Of a stretch of 38,300 bases of DNA, positions 30,537 to 38,300 are shown piece after piece. The notes below the pieces were generated by a model that did not search any database, was not told the DNA's origin, and saw only the letters and a program-made list of their open reading frames with translations. Origin of the DNA: CAG-791 sp963658405 (GTDB taxonomy: Bacteria > Bacillota > Clostridia > Lachnospirales > Lachnospiraceae). Both the position numbers and the translations under genes were made by a program. Position 1 is the stretch's first letter; each line of letters starts with the position of its first letter. The stretch spans positions 1 through 38,300 of the forward strand of contig CAVKQI010000012.1 of assembly GCA_963658405.1 (NCBI GenBank), in the 5' to 3' direction.

Positions 30537-31700
30537 TTATTTCACGACCCTGACACGGAATACACCGTCCACCGCCCGAAGCTTCTCGGCGATGTCATCG
30601 GCAGCGGGGCTGTCTAAGTCAAACATGGTATAAGCCACATCTCCTCTGGACTTATTGGCCATCTCGGCGATATTGACGCCGGACTCACCGATAATGGAGG
30701 TAAAGGCAGTGATCATGTTTGCCACGTTCTTGTGGAAGATGGCGATACGGCCGGGGGTCTCACAGACACCCATATTGCACTTGGGATAGTTGACGCTGTT
30801 GGTGATATTGCCGTTTTCCAGATAATCCCGCAGCTCGGATACTGCCATCTTTGCGCAGTTATCCTCGGACTCCTCCGTGGAAGCGCCCAAATGAGGCGTG
30901 GTGATGCAGCCCGGATGGCCGGCCACGGTGGCATTGGGGAAATCGGAGACATAGCGGCGCACCTTGCCTGCATCGATGGCCTTTAATACGGCAGGCTCAT
31001 CCACCAGCACGTCTCTGGCCATATTGATCAGGATCACGCCGTTTTTCATCTTGTCGATGGCATCCTGGCCGATCATGCCTCTGGTGGAATCCATCAGGGG
31101 CACATGAATGGTAATGATATCGCAGCTAGAGTAGATCTCATTGACATCCAGCACATGATGGATGCTGCGGCTTAAGTTCCAGGCTGCATCTACGGATACA
31201 TAAGGGTCGTAGCCGTATACTTCCATGCCCAGATTTACAGCGGCATTCGCCACTCTCACGCCGATGGCGCCGAGGCCGATGATGCCCAGCTTCTTGCCTT
31301 CGATCTCGGTGCCGGCAAATTTCTTCTTTTCTTTCTCTGCGGCCTTGGCAATGTCGGCATTGTCCTTCTGGCTGCGCACCCAGTCGATACCTTCCACGAT
31401 ATCTCTGGAAGCATAGAGCATGCCGGCCAGGACCAATTCCTTGACACCGTTGGCATTGGCGCCGGGGGTGTTAAAGACCACGATACCCTGCTTGGCGCAG
31501 CGATCCAGCGGAATATTATTCACACCGGCGCCGGCTCTGGCGATGGCCAGAAGCTCGTCGGAAAACTCCATGTCGTGCATGGCAGCGCTGCGGACCAGGA
31601 TACCCTGGGCTTCTGCTGCATTTTCTGTCTTTTCATAGTCGCCGCTGAAGCGGTCAAGCCCTACCTGTGCGATAGGATTTAAGCAGGCATAACGAAACAT
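30537..31700 (-). CDS. serA: D-3-phosphoglycerate dehydrogenase with ACT domain
   Basis: The 387-residue enzyme oxidises 3-phosphoglycerate to 3-phosphohydroxypyruvate with NAD+, the first step of serine synthesis. The D-2-hydroxyacid dehydrogenase fold is visible: GIIGLGAIG nucleotide loop at 139-147, catalytic Arg229 in NMARDVLVDE and His270 in TTPHLGAST. The C-terminal ~70 residues (about 318-387, with GESGVNIAEMANK) form an ACT domain that may sense serine. The length matches the short ACT-bearing SerA type common in Firmicutes. Its ATG follows the serC stop by 2 bp, and its ribosome site AAGGAG lies within the end of serC, so the two steps are made together. Confidence 0.93.
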   Translation of the reverse strand: MFRYACLNPIAQVGLDRFSGDYEKTENAAEAQGILVRSAAMHDMEFSDELLAIARAGAGVNNIPLDRCAKQGIVVFNTPGANANGVKELVLAGMLYASRDIVEGIDWVRSQKDNADIAKAAEKEKKKFAGTEIEGKKLGIIGLGAIGVRVANAAVNLGMEVYGYDPYVSVDAAWNLSRSIHHVLDVNEIYSSCDIITIHVPLMDSTRGMIGQDAIDKMKNGVILINMARDVLVDEPAVLKAIDAGKVRRYVSDFPNATVAGHPGCITTPHLGASTEESEDNCAKMAVSELRDYLENGNITNSVNYPKCNMGVCETPGRIAIFHKNVANMITAFTSIIGESGVNIAEMANKSRGDVAYTMFDLDSPAADDIAEKLRAVDGVFRVRVVK

Positions 31701-31702
31701 GA

Positions 31703-32785
31703 TTATGCATTCTCCTTCTCGAATTTTTTCATGAACTCTACTAACTTCTCTACGCCTTCCTGCGGCATAGCATTGTAGATGCTGGCGCGCATGCCGCCTA
31801 CCGTGCGGTGACCCTTCAGGCTCACGAGGCCTTCTGCCTCTGCTTCCTTGACGAATTTAGCATCCAGCTCCTTATCGCCGGTGACAAAGGGCACATTCAT
31901 CAGAGAACGGTCCTGGGGAACTACAGTGCCGTGGAAAAGCTTACTCTGGTCCAGGAAATCATAAAGGATAGCTGCTTTCTTTTCGTTGCGCTCCTTCATG
32001 GCTGCCAGACCGCCCTGCTTCTTTAACCACTTGAATACCTTGCCGCAGATGTAAATGCCGTAAGCCGGCGGGGTGTTGTAAAGAGAATCTGCATCGGCAT
32101 GGGTCTTGTAGGTGAGCATGGTAGGGGTGCCGGGCAGCACGTCCTCGCTGATCAGATCCTCACGGATGATCACGATGACGACGCCTGCAGGGCCTACATT
32201 CTTCTGCACGCCGCCGTAGATGACGCCGTATTTGGATACGTCCACAGGCTCGGAAAGGAAGCAGGAAGAAACATCTGCCACCAGGACATGGCCCTTGGTG
32301 TTGGGGAGCTGCTTGTACTTGGTGCCATAGATCGTATTGTTCTCACAGATGTAGACATAGTCTGCATCTTCCGGGATATCCAGATCGGAGCAGTCGGGAA
32401 TATAGGAAAAAGTCTTATCCTCGGAGGAAGCCACGGCTACGGCATCTCCGTACTTCTGTGCTTCCTTCCATGCCTTCTTGGCCCACTGGCCGGTGATGAT
32501 ATAGGCGGCCTTGCGGTTCTTCATGAGGTTCATGGGGATCATGGCAAACTGCTGGCTGGCGCCGCCTTGCAAAAAGAGGACCTTATAGTTATCCGGGATA
32601 TTCATCAGTTCGCGCAGATCCTTCTCTGCCTCCTTGATGATGTCGTCGTAGGTCTTGCTGCGGTGACTCATCTCCATAACGGACATACCGCTTCCGCGAT
32701 AATCCAGCATCTCATCTGCAGCCTCCTGCAGTACTTCTACCGGCAGCATGGCCGGACCTGCTGAAAAGTTAAATACACGTCCCAC
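31703..32785 (-). CDS. serC: Phosphoserine aminotransferase
   Basis: The 360-residue PLP enzyme converts 3-phosphohydroxypyruvate and glutamate to phosphoserine. It begins GRVFNFSAGPAMLP, typical of SerC, and the PLP-binding lysine is Lys195 in YGGVQKNVGPAG. Substrate residues occur in EMSHRSK and in the C-terminal GHRTVGGMRASIYNA. The start is a GTG at 32785, with AAAGGAGG ten bases upstream; the nearby ATG at 32793 is in another frame and leads to only 18 codons. It lies 16 bp after the L,D-transpeptidase gene and 2 bp before serA, so all three are probably one transcript. Confidence 0.93.
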   Translation of the reverse strand: MGRVFNFSAGPAMLPVEVLQEAADEMLDYRGSGMSVMEMSHRSKTYDDIIKEAEKDLRELMNIPDNYKVLFLQGGASQQFAMIPMNLMKNRKAAYIITGQWAKKAWKEAQKYGDAVAVASSEDKTFSYIPDCSDLDIPEDADYVYICENNTIYGTKYKQLPNTKGHVLVADVSSCFLSEPVDVSKYGVIYGGVQKNVGPAGVVIVIIREDLISEDVLPGTPTMLTYKTHADADSLYNTPPAYGIYICGKVFKWLKKQGGLAAMKERNEKKAAILYDFLDQSKLFHGTVVPQDRSLMNVPFVTGDKELDAKFVKEAEAEGLVSLKGHRTVGGMRASIYNAMPQEGVEKLVEFMKKFEKENA

Positions 32786-32801
32786 TTTTTCATATCCTCC
32801 T

Positions 32802-33653
32802 TTAATAAAATGCTACAACCGGTGTACCGACTTCGGTCTCCGGGAAAAGCTTATCCATATTGGAAAGGGGCACATTGATGCAGCCATGGGAACCGCTGCT
32901 CTGATAGATGGTGCCGCCAAAGTTAGAGCGCCATGTGGCGTCATGGATACCCACAGAATTGCCGACATAGGGCATCCAGTAATTCACAAATGATTCATAA
33001 TAAGCCGGGTCATTCTTGGGCTTGCTGCTGATCAGCGTCTGATTGCGGCTCTTGCCGCGGATATAGTAAACGCCTGTCGGAGATCCGTTTCCATTGGAAG
33101 TATTGCCGGTCACCACAGGGGTTTCCAGTACCAGCTCACCGTTTCTGTAATAGTAAAGCGTCTGGTTCGTCATATCCAGCTCGATATAGGTCTTGCCGAT
33201 GCCGTACTGGGGAACATGCACTTCCTGTCGCTGCTCCATGATGGCCTGCCAGAGGTAACTGTACTCGGCATCCTCGTCCAGAAAACGTTTTGTCATGGTG
33301 CCGCCCTCTACCTGCACATCCTCGCCTCTTGTGGCATGGAAAAGCAGGGTATCACTCTCCGGACCGGGATAAAGATCATCAAGGCCGGAGAAGAAAGCAT
33401 CCACTTTTGCCTCATCCACGACATAATACTGGGTGGTGGGATCCAGATAGTAGCTGCCGTCCGGATTCGTCACCATCATGGTCATGGCGATGGGCTTGGT
33501 AATGGCATAGTACTGGCCGTTGCCAAGATCATAGATGATATTGCAGTTCGGCCCGTCGGGCAGATCCTCCTGTGCAAAGACGGTCACAGCGGGACAAACC
33601 GCCATGGAAAACGTCAGCACGACCCCCAGTAAAAGTGCAGCAATCCTTTTCAT
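32802..33653 (-). CDS. Secreted L,D-transpeptidase (YkuD domain)
   Basis: The 283-residue precursor has a signal peptide (MKRIAALLLGVVLTFSMAV, cleavage near VFA-QE), a short N-terminal domain and a C-terminal YkuD domain (about 150-283). The catalytic motif SGSHGCINVP holds Cys258 and His256, with the partner His in SVGIHDATW. Such enzymes form 3-3 cross-links in peptidoglycan or attach proteins to it, outside the membrane. I set the start at 33653 because TGAGG precedes that ATG; the in-frame extension of 36 residues has no ribosome site and would hide the signal peptide. It sits between ilvB and serC in the same orientation, an unexpected place for a wall enzyme. Confidence 0.88.
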   Translation of the reverse strand: MKRIAALLLGVVLTFSMAVCPAVTVFAQEDLPDGPNCNIIYDLGNGQYYAITKPIAMTMMVTNPDGSYYLDPTTQYYVVDEAKVDAFFSGLDDLYPGPESDTLLFHATRGEDVQVEGGTMTKRFLDEDAEYSYLWQAIMEQRQEVHVPQYGIGKTYIELDMTNQTLYYYRNGELVLETPVVTGNTSNGNGSPTGVYYIRGKSRNQTLISSKPKNDPAYYESFVNYWMPYVGNSVGIHDATWRSNFGGTIYQSSGSHGCINVPLSNMDKLFPETEVGTPVVAFY

Positions 33654-33787
33654 AGTCACCTCATTATACCGCAGTCCGCCTGCGGCAGCGCGAAGGAAAA
33701 TCCGAAAGGCAGATTCCCCGATGCAGTCAGCAATGCGCAGAGAAGATCCCGTAAGATGCAATCCTACAGGTATCCCGTTATCCTGTC

Positions 33788-35467
33788 TTACGACTCTTTC
33801 TGCAGATCGGAAGCATCAAAAGCCTCTGCAATGGATGCGCCGGGAGATACCATGGGAAATACCTTATCATCGTCGTCGATGATGCAGTCGAGCACCACCG
33901 GTCCGCCCCAGGTAAGGGCTTCCTTAATGGCTCCCTCCAGCTCCTCGGGCTTTTCCACCCGGATCGCATGGCAGCCAAGTCCTTCCGCCACCTTGCAGAA
34001 ATCCACCTTGTCGTGGAGAACCGTCTGAGAATATCTCTTGCCGTAGTACAAAGTCTGCCACTGTCTTACCATGCCCAGCACGTGATTGTCAATGACAACC
34101 TGAATGATGGGAATGTCATAACGGCTGGCGGTAGCCAGCTCATTCATGTTCATGCGGAAGCATCCGTCGCCGCCGATATTGATCACAGTCTTCTCGGGAT
34201 GCGCTGTCTTGGCACCGATGCAGGCTCCCAGTCCGTAGCCCATGGTTCCCAGTCCGCCGGATGTCAGGAAGGTGCGGGGCTCTGAGAAGGTATAAAACTG
34301 TGCGGCCCACATCTGATGCTGTCCCACGTCGGTGGTGATGATGGCCTTGCCCTCTGTCAGCTCATCTAATTTGCTGATGATCAAAGGACAGGTCAGCTTG
34401 GTATCATCACAAAGGAGCGGATATTTCTTCTTATACGCTTCGAGATGTGCCAGCCAATCGGCATGGTCTGCCTTTTCCACCATGGGATTTAAGGCAGTCA
34501 GCACTTCCTTTAAGTCTCCTACTACGGAGTGATCCACCTTTACATTCTTATTGATCTCTGCGGCATCGATATCGATCTGCAGGATCTTTGCCTGCTCGGC
34601 AAACTTGCTGGCATTGCCGGTCACGCGGTCATCAAACCGGGCGCCCAGGGCAACCAGCAGGTCACATTCGCATACACCGTAATTGCTGGTCTTGGTGCCG
34701 TGCATACCGACCATGCCGGTATAATGGCTGTCATGGCCGTCAAAGACGCCCTTGCCCATCAGGGTATCGCATACCGGGGCATCCATGCGGGCCGCCAGCT
34801 CCCGTACCTGCTTGGCGGCGCCGGAAATTGCTGCGCCGCCGCCCACATAGAGCATGGGACGCTCTGCGGCATTGATCATGCGGGCTGCTTCCTCTAAATC
34901 CTGTGCGGTGAAGGCGGTCTTTGCAGGAAGTCTTAACTGCGGCGTCTGCTTTTCATATTCACACAGGGCTGCCGTCACATCCTTGGTGATATCCACCAGC
35001 ACCGGACCCGGACGGCCGGATCTGGCGATGCGGAAGGCCTTGCGGATGGTATCTGCCAGGATATTGACATCCTTGACGATATAGCCGTGCTTGGTGATCG
35101 GCATGGTGATGCCGGCGATGTCCACCTCCTGGAAGGTATCCTTGCCAAGAAGCGGCAGGTTTACATTGCAGGTGATGGCCACGATGGGCACGGAATCCAT
35201 ATAAGCAGTGGCAATGCCCGTCACCAGGTTGGTGGCGCCGGGACCGCTGGTGGCCAGGCAGACACCGACCTTGCCGGTGGATCTGGCATAGCCGTCTGCC
35301 GCATGGGCAGCACCCTGCTCGTGGGAAGTCAGGATATGACGGATCTTATCCTGCTTATAAAGTGCATCATATACATTTAAAATAGTGCCTCCCGGATAAC
35401 CGAAGACGGTATCCACGCCCTGTTCCTCCAGGCAGGCTACTACGATCTCTGCTCCTGTCAGCTGCAT
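33788..35467 (-). CDS. ilvB: Acetolactate synthase large (catalytic) subunit
   Basis: The 559-residue thiamine-diphosphate enzyme condenses pyruvate to acetolactate, or pyruvate with 2-oxobutyrate, the first common step of valine, leucine and isoleucine synthesis. The catalytic Glu50 is in TSHEQGAAHAADGYAR, and the ThDP-Mg2+ motif is GGDGCFRMNMNELATASR near residue 435, ending in the Asn of VIDNHVLG. The three-domain layout and length are typical. AGGAGGAG precedes the ATG, which lies 13 bp after the ilvD stop. No small regulatory subunit (ilvN/ilvH) follows in this window, so the partner is either elsewhere or absent. The catabolic AlsS type is less likely given the ilvD/leuB neighbours. Confidence 0.93.
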   Translation of the reverse strand: MQLTGAEIVVACLEEQGVDTVFGYPGGTILNVYDALYKQDKIRHILTSHEQGAAHAADGYARSTGKVGVCLATSGPGATNLVTGIATAYMDSVPIVAITCNVNLPLLGKDTFQEVDIAGITMPITKHGYIVKDVNILADTIRKAFRIARSGRPGPVLVDITKDVTAALCEYEKQTPQLRLPAKTAFTAQDLEEAARMINAAERPMLYVGGGAAISGAAKQVRELAARMDAPVCDTLMGKGVFDGHDSHYTGMVGMHGTKTSNYGVCECDLLVALGARFDDRVTGNASKFAEQAKILQIDIDAAEINKNVKVDHSVVGDLKEVLTALNPMVEKADHADWLAHLEAYKKKYPLLCDDTKLTCPLIISKLDELTEGKAIITTDVGQHQMWAAQFYTFSEPRTFLTSGGLGTMGYGLGACIGAKTAHPEKTVINIGGDGCFRMNMNELATASRYDIPIIQVVIDNHVLGMVRQWQTLYYGKRYSQTVLHDKVDFCKVAEGLGCHAIRVEKPEELEGAIKEALTWGGPVVLDCIIDDDDKVFPMVSPGASIAEAFDASDLQKES

Positions 35468-35480
35468 ACTGTGTCTCCTC

Positions 35481-37157
35481 CTATTGCTGTTCCTTCGGCA
35501 GCTCCAGGATGGCGCCCCGGTTGCCGCTGGTCACCAGTGCACAGTAGCGATGGAGATAACCTTCCGTCACTCTGGGCTGACGAGGCTTCCAGGCTGCTCT
35601 TCTCTTTGCCAGCTCCTCGTCGGAAACCTTCAGTTCCAGCTTGTTGGCCGGAATATCAATGGAGATGATATCGCCTTCCTCTACCAGGGCGATCGGTCCG
35701 CCTACGGCAGCCTCCGGAGATACATGTCCGATGGAAGCGCCTCTGGAAGCACCGGAGAAGCGGCCGTCCGTGATCAGGGCCACGCTGGAGCCAAGTCCCA
35801 TACCTGCAATGGCAGAGGTGGGATTGAGCATCTCTCTCATGCCGGGGCCGCCCTTAGGGCCTTCATAGCGGATGACGACTACATCGCCCTCCACGATCTT
35901 GCCGCCGGTGATGGCAGCGATGGCATCCTCCTCACAGTCAAATACACGGGCCGGTCCTTCGTGCACCATCATCTCCGGCACGACGGCGCTGCGCTTTACC
36001 ACACCGGTATCCGGTGCCAGATTGCCCTTTAATACGGCGATGCCGCCGGTCTGGCTGTAGGGATTGTCGATGGGACGGATGGTCTCGGGATCCAGATTTA
36101 CGCAGTCTTTGATGTTCTCTCCCACGGTCTTGCCGGTAACGGTAGGCAGATCCAGGTGCAGAAGATTTTTCTTGGACAGTTCGTTCATGACCGCATAGAC
36201 ACCGCCTGCCTCGTTTAAGTCTTCCATGTAGGTAGCGCCGGCGGGAGCCAGATGACACAGGTTCGGGGTGCGGTCGGAAATCTCGTTTGCGATCTCCATG
36301 TTGATCTCAATGCCTGCTTCGTGTGCGATAGCCGGCAGATGCAGCATGGTATTGGTAGAGCAGCCCAGGGCCATATCCACGGTCAGGGCATTCTCAAAGG
36401 CTTCCTTGGTCATGATGTCTCTGGGACGCACATTATCCCGCACCAGATCCATGATCTTCATGCCGGCATGCTTGGCCAGACGGATCCTCGCAGAGTACAC
36501 AGCGGGGATGGTGCCGTTGCCCTTAAGGCCCATACCGATGGCCTCTGTCAGGCAGTTCATGGAGTTTGCGGTATACATGCCGGAGCAGGAACCGCAGGTA
36601 GGACAAACCTTCTCCTCGTATTCGCACAGCTCTTCCATGGTCATGGTGCCGGCTGCTACAGAGCCTACTGCCTCGAACATAGAGGAAAGACTTCTCTTTC
36701 TGCCCTCCACGTGACCGGCCAGCATGGGACCGCCGGATACAAAGACGGTGGGGATGTTCAGTCTGGCTGCTGCCATCAGAAGGCCGGGGACGTTCTTGTC
36801 ACAGTTAGGGATCATGACCAGACCGTCAAAGCCGTGCGCCTTCGCCATACATTCTGTGGAATCGGCGATCAGGTCTCTGGTCACCAGGGAATACTTCATG
36901 CCGATATGGCCCATGGCAATACCGTCACAGACCGCAATCGCCGGGAATACTACCGGCATGCCGCCGGCCATGGCCACGCCCATTTTAACGGCCTCTGTGA
37001 TCTTGTCCAGATTCATATGGCCGGGAACGATCTCGTTAAAGGAGCTGACAATGCCGATCATGGGGCGTCTGCGCTCCTCCTCGGTATAACCAAGGGCATT
37101 GAACAGGCTGCGGTGAGGTGCCTGAGAGACACCGGTCTTTACGGAATCGCTGATCAT
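35481..37157 (-). CDS. ilvD: Dihydroxy-acid dehydratase
   Basis: The 558-residue enzyme dehydrates 2,3-dihydroxy-isovalerate or -methylvalerate to the 2-oxo acids of valine and isoleucine synthesis, and uses an Fe-S cluster. Cluster cysteines are visible in IPNCDKNVPG (about 105) and CPTCGSCSGMYTANSMNCL (about 175-195). The Lys/Ser residues of the C-terminal active site are in LITDGRFSGASRG. I placed the start at 37157, where AAGGAGG stands directly upstream; a further in-frame start at 37208 lies across the leader hairpin and has no such site. ilvB follows after 13 bp and leuB lies upstream in the same direction. A hairpin and a near-perfect palindrome in its 5' region suggest regulation. 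Confidence 0.94.
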   Translation of the reverse strand: MISDSVKTGVSQAPHRSLFNALGYTEEERRRPMIGIVSSFNEIVPGHMNLDKITEAVKMGVAMAGGMPVVFPAIAVCDGIAMGHIGMKYSLVTRDLIADSTECMAKAHGFDGLVMIPNCDKNVPGLLMAAARLNIPTVFVSGGPMLAGHVEGRKRSLSSMFEAVGSVAAGTMTMEELCEYEEKVCPTCGSCSGMYTANSMNCLTEAIGMGLKGNGTIPAVYSARIRLAKHAGMKIMDLVRDNVRPRDIMTKEAFENALTVDMALGCSTNTMLHLPAIAHEAGIEINMEIANEISDRTPNLCHLAPAGATYMEDLNEAGGVYAVMNELSKKNLLHLDLPTVTGKTVGENIKDCVNLDPETIRPIDNPYSQTGGIAVLKGNLAPDTGVVKRSAVVPEMMVHEGPARVFDCEEDAIAAITGGKIVEGDVVVIRYEGPKGGPGMREMLNPTSAIAGMGLGSSVALITDGRFSGASRGASIGHVSPEAAVGGPIALVEEGDIISIDIPANKLELKVSDEELAKRRAAWKPRQPRVTEGYLHRYCALVTSGNRGAILELPKEQQ

Positions 37158-37170
37158 ATATACCTCCTTC

Positions 37171-37219
37171 TGCCGCCTTTTGCTGCGGCAATACGATGAG
37201 TAATTCACCCAGGTGAATT
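37171..37219 (-). promoter_or_regulatory. ilvD leader: hairpin and 18-bp operator-like palindrome
   Basis: AATTCACC (37202-37209) and GGTGAATT (37212-37219) form a near-perfect palindrome with centre CA, 45 bp before the ilvD start. Closer in, TGCCGC (37171-37176) can pair with GCGGCA (37185-37190), a hairpin that ends next to the AGGAGG ribosome site. The first looks like a dimeric repressor site, the second could hinder initiation. No T-box signature (GGGTGG.ACCGCG) was seen. Confidence 0.5.
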
Positions 37220-37330
37220 TCTTATTTCTTCGATGTATTTATCTGTGCATGTATCTGTGCATGCTGCTGCCTGCAGGGACAGCAGCATACTTACAGTGAA
37301 TTTTGTAAAGATGAATTCTCTGATGAAAAA

Positions 37331-38300
37331 TTAAATTCTGGCTGCAATAGCATCACCCATTTCGGTGCAGCTTACCTTTGTCATGCCTTCCTCACTGCCT
37401 CTTAAGAGGTCCACGGTGCGATAACCGTCAGAAAGTGCCTTCTGTACGGCATCCTCGATGTCCTTTGCCTCTTTCTCCAGAGAGAAGGAATAGCGCAGCA
37501 TCATGGCTGCAGAGAGAATGGTGGCAATGGGATTGGCGATATTCTGTCCTGCGATATCCGGTGCAGAGCCGTGGCTGGGCTCATAGAGACCGAAGCTGGT
37601 CTCGTTTAAGGAAGCGGAGGAAAGCATGCCGATGGAGCCGGTGATCATGCTGGCCTCGTCAGAGAGGATATCGCCGAACATATTGCCGGTGACGATGACG
37701 TCAAACTGCTCCGGATCCTTGACCAGCTGCATGGCACAGTTGTCCACCAGCATGTGGCTTAAGGTGACCTCGGGATAGTCGGCGGATACCTCTGTCACCA
37801 CCTTCTTCCAGAGTCTGGAAGTATCCAGCACGTTGGACTTATCGACGCTGGTCACGTGCTTTCCTCTCTTCATGGCGATCTCGAAGGCCGTCTTTGCAAT
37901 GCGGCGGATCTCATTTTCATTATAAACAGCGGTATCTGTGGCGGTGATCAGACCGTCCTTTTCCTCGGTATGGCGGGCACCGAAATACAGACCGCCGGTG
38001 AGCTCCCGGACAATGACCAGGTCAAAGGAGCGACCGCCCTCTTTGGCTGCCAGCGGGCAGGAATCAGCTAGCTCCTTGAACAGATAAGCCGGGCGAAGGT
38101 TGGCATATAAACCCAGTGCCTTGCGGATCTTTAAAAGGCCTGCCTCCGGGCGCTTCTCCGGGGGAAGCTTGTACCAGGGGGAGGTGGCGGCGTCGCCGCC
38201 GATGCTGCCCATGAGTACTGCATCACTGCTCTTTGCGATCTCGATGGTCTCGTCGGTCAGGGGCACACCGTAGGCGTCGATGGATGCACCGCCCATCAGG
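37331..38300 (-). CDS. leuB: 3-isopropylmalate dehydrogenase, N-terminus outside the window
   Basis: This fragment of about 323 residues oxidises and decarboxylates 3-isopropylmalate to 2-oxo-isocaproate with NAD+, the third step of leucine synthesis. It starts at IGGASIDAYGVPLT-like sequence, so about 35-40 N-terminal residues lie beyond position 38300. Family motifs are LRPAYLF, VRELTGGLYFG (substrate loop), VDKSNVLDTSRLW, the metal-binding NMFGDILSDEAS and YEPSHGSAPDIAGQNIANP. It precedes ilvD by about 170 bp in the same direction. That gap has a hairpin built on GCTGCTG/CAGCAGC but no T tail, so read-through into ilvD is possible. Confidence 0.93.
   Translation of the reverse strand, partial: LMGGASIDAYGVPLTDETIEIAKSSDAVLMGSIGGDAATSPWYKLPPEKRPEAGLLKIRKALGLYANLRPAYLFKELADSCPLAAKEGGRSFDLVIVRELTGGLYFGARHTEEKDGLITATDTAVYNENEIRRIAKTAFEIAMKRGKHVTSVDKSNVLDTSRLWKKVVTEVSADYPEVTLSHMLVDNCAMQLVKDPEQFDVIVTGNMFGDILSDEASMITGSIGMLSSASLNETSFGLYEPSHGSAPDIAGQNIANPIATILSAAMMLRYSFSLEKEAKDIEDAVQKALSDGYRTVDLLRGSEEGMTKVSCTEMGDAIAARI

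Noticed and set aside
33656..33685. TATAAT close to the L,D-transpeptidase start
   Set aside because: It lies only about 10 bp before the start codon, has no -35 box and would give an almost leaderless message although a good ribosome site exists. Taken as chance.

Overview
The window looks like a chromosomal segment of a Lachnospiraceae-type (Clostridia, Firmicutes) gut bacterium. The family evidence is the pair of an iron-sulfur scaffold gene and a GGGtGRT-protein gene at the left edge, the DUF1015-serA-serC cluster, strong AGGAGG-type ribosome sites, GPH-type sugar transporters and three MATE exporters. No rRNA, tRNA, CRISPR array, integrase or transposase was seen. Genus assignment is not possible from reading alone.

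Layout. (1) 1-782: start of a GGGtGRT protein gene and its NifU/IscU-like partner, minus strand. (2) 783-1170: a divergent intergenic region with a structured leader candidate and a good promoter, followed by a MATE exporter (1171-2523). (3) 2650-14781: a visibly more GC- and CpG-rich block with its own AraC regulator (plus strand) and a tight minus-strand operon in the order GPH transporter, GH1 remnant, GH2, GH78 rhamnosidase, GH43, SASA acetylesterase, GH43_24-like exo-beta-1,3-galactanase. All enzymes lack signal peptides, so the set looks like a cytoplasmic pathway for imported arabinogalactan- or rhamnogalacturonan-type oligosaccharides. The composition suggests transfer. (4) 14876-20141: glycerophosphodiester phosphodiesterase, a GH3 beta-glucosidase preceded by a transporter C-terminal remnant, and a divergent AraC regulator with a 20-bp tandem operator-like repeat. 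(5) 20132-23287: two more MATE exporters. (6) 23492-24220: a secreted protein of unknown function. (7) 24390-28688: a three-gene minus-strand operon of a GlgB-like protein, a class B sortase-like lipoprotein and an LCP protein. (8) 29041-38300: DUF1015, serA, serC, L,D-transpeptidase, ilvB, ilvD and leuB, all minus strand, a serine and branched-chain amino acid biosynthesis block.

The most unusual content is the pseudoenzyme operon at 24390-28688. The branching-enzyme homologue has lost all three catalytic carboxylates (Asp to Arg419, Glu to Gln472, Asp to Met525), and the sortase next to it has Gly where the catalytic Cys belongs (TGC to GGC), while its His and Arg remain. Both genes are full length with intact reading frames and are followed 4 bp later by an LCP ligase-type gene. 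This suggests a non-catalytic, possibly glucan-sensing or scaffolding cell-envelope system.

Second, a 49-codon ORF at 11658-11807 joins the first ~33 residues of a GH1 beta-glucosidase in frame to its last ~16 residues, with a good ribosome site and ATGA coupling to GH2: an internal-deletion scar that keeps operon translation intact. A second scar, the last 57 codons of a sugar transporter, sits directly before the GH3 gene. Third, a three-way-junction RNA candidate with a cUUCGg tetraloop lies between serA and DUF1015, directly before an intrinsic terminator.
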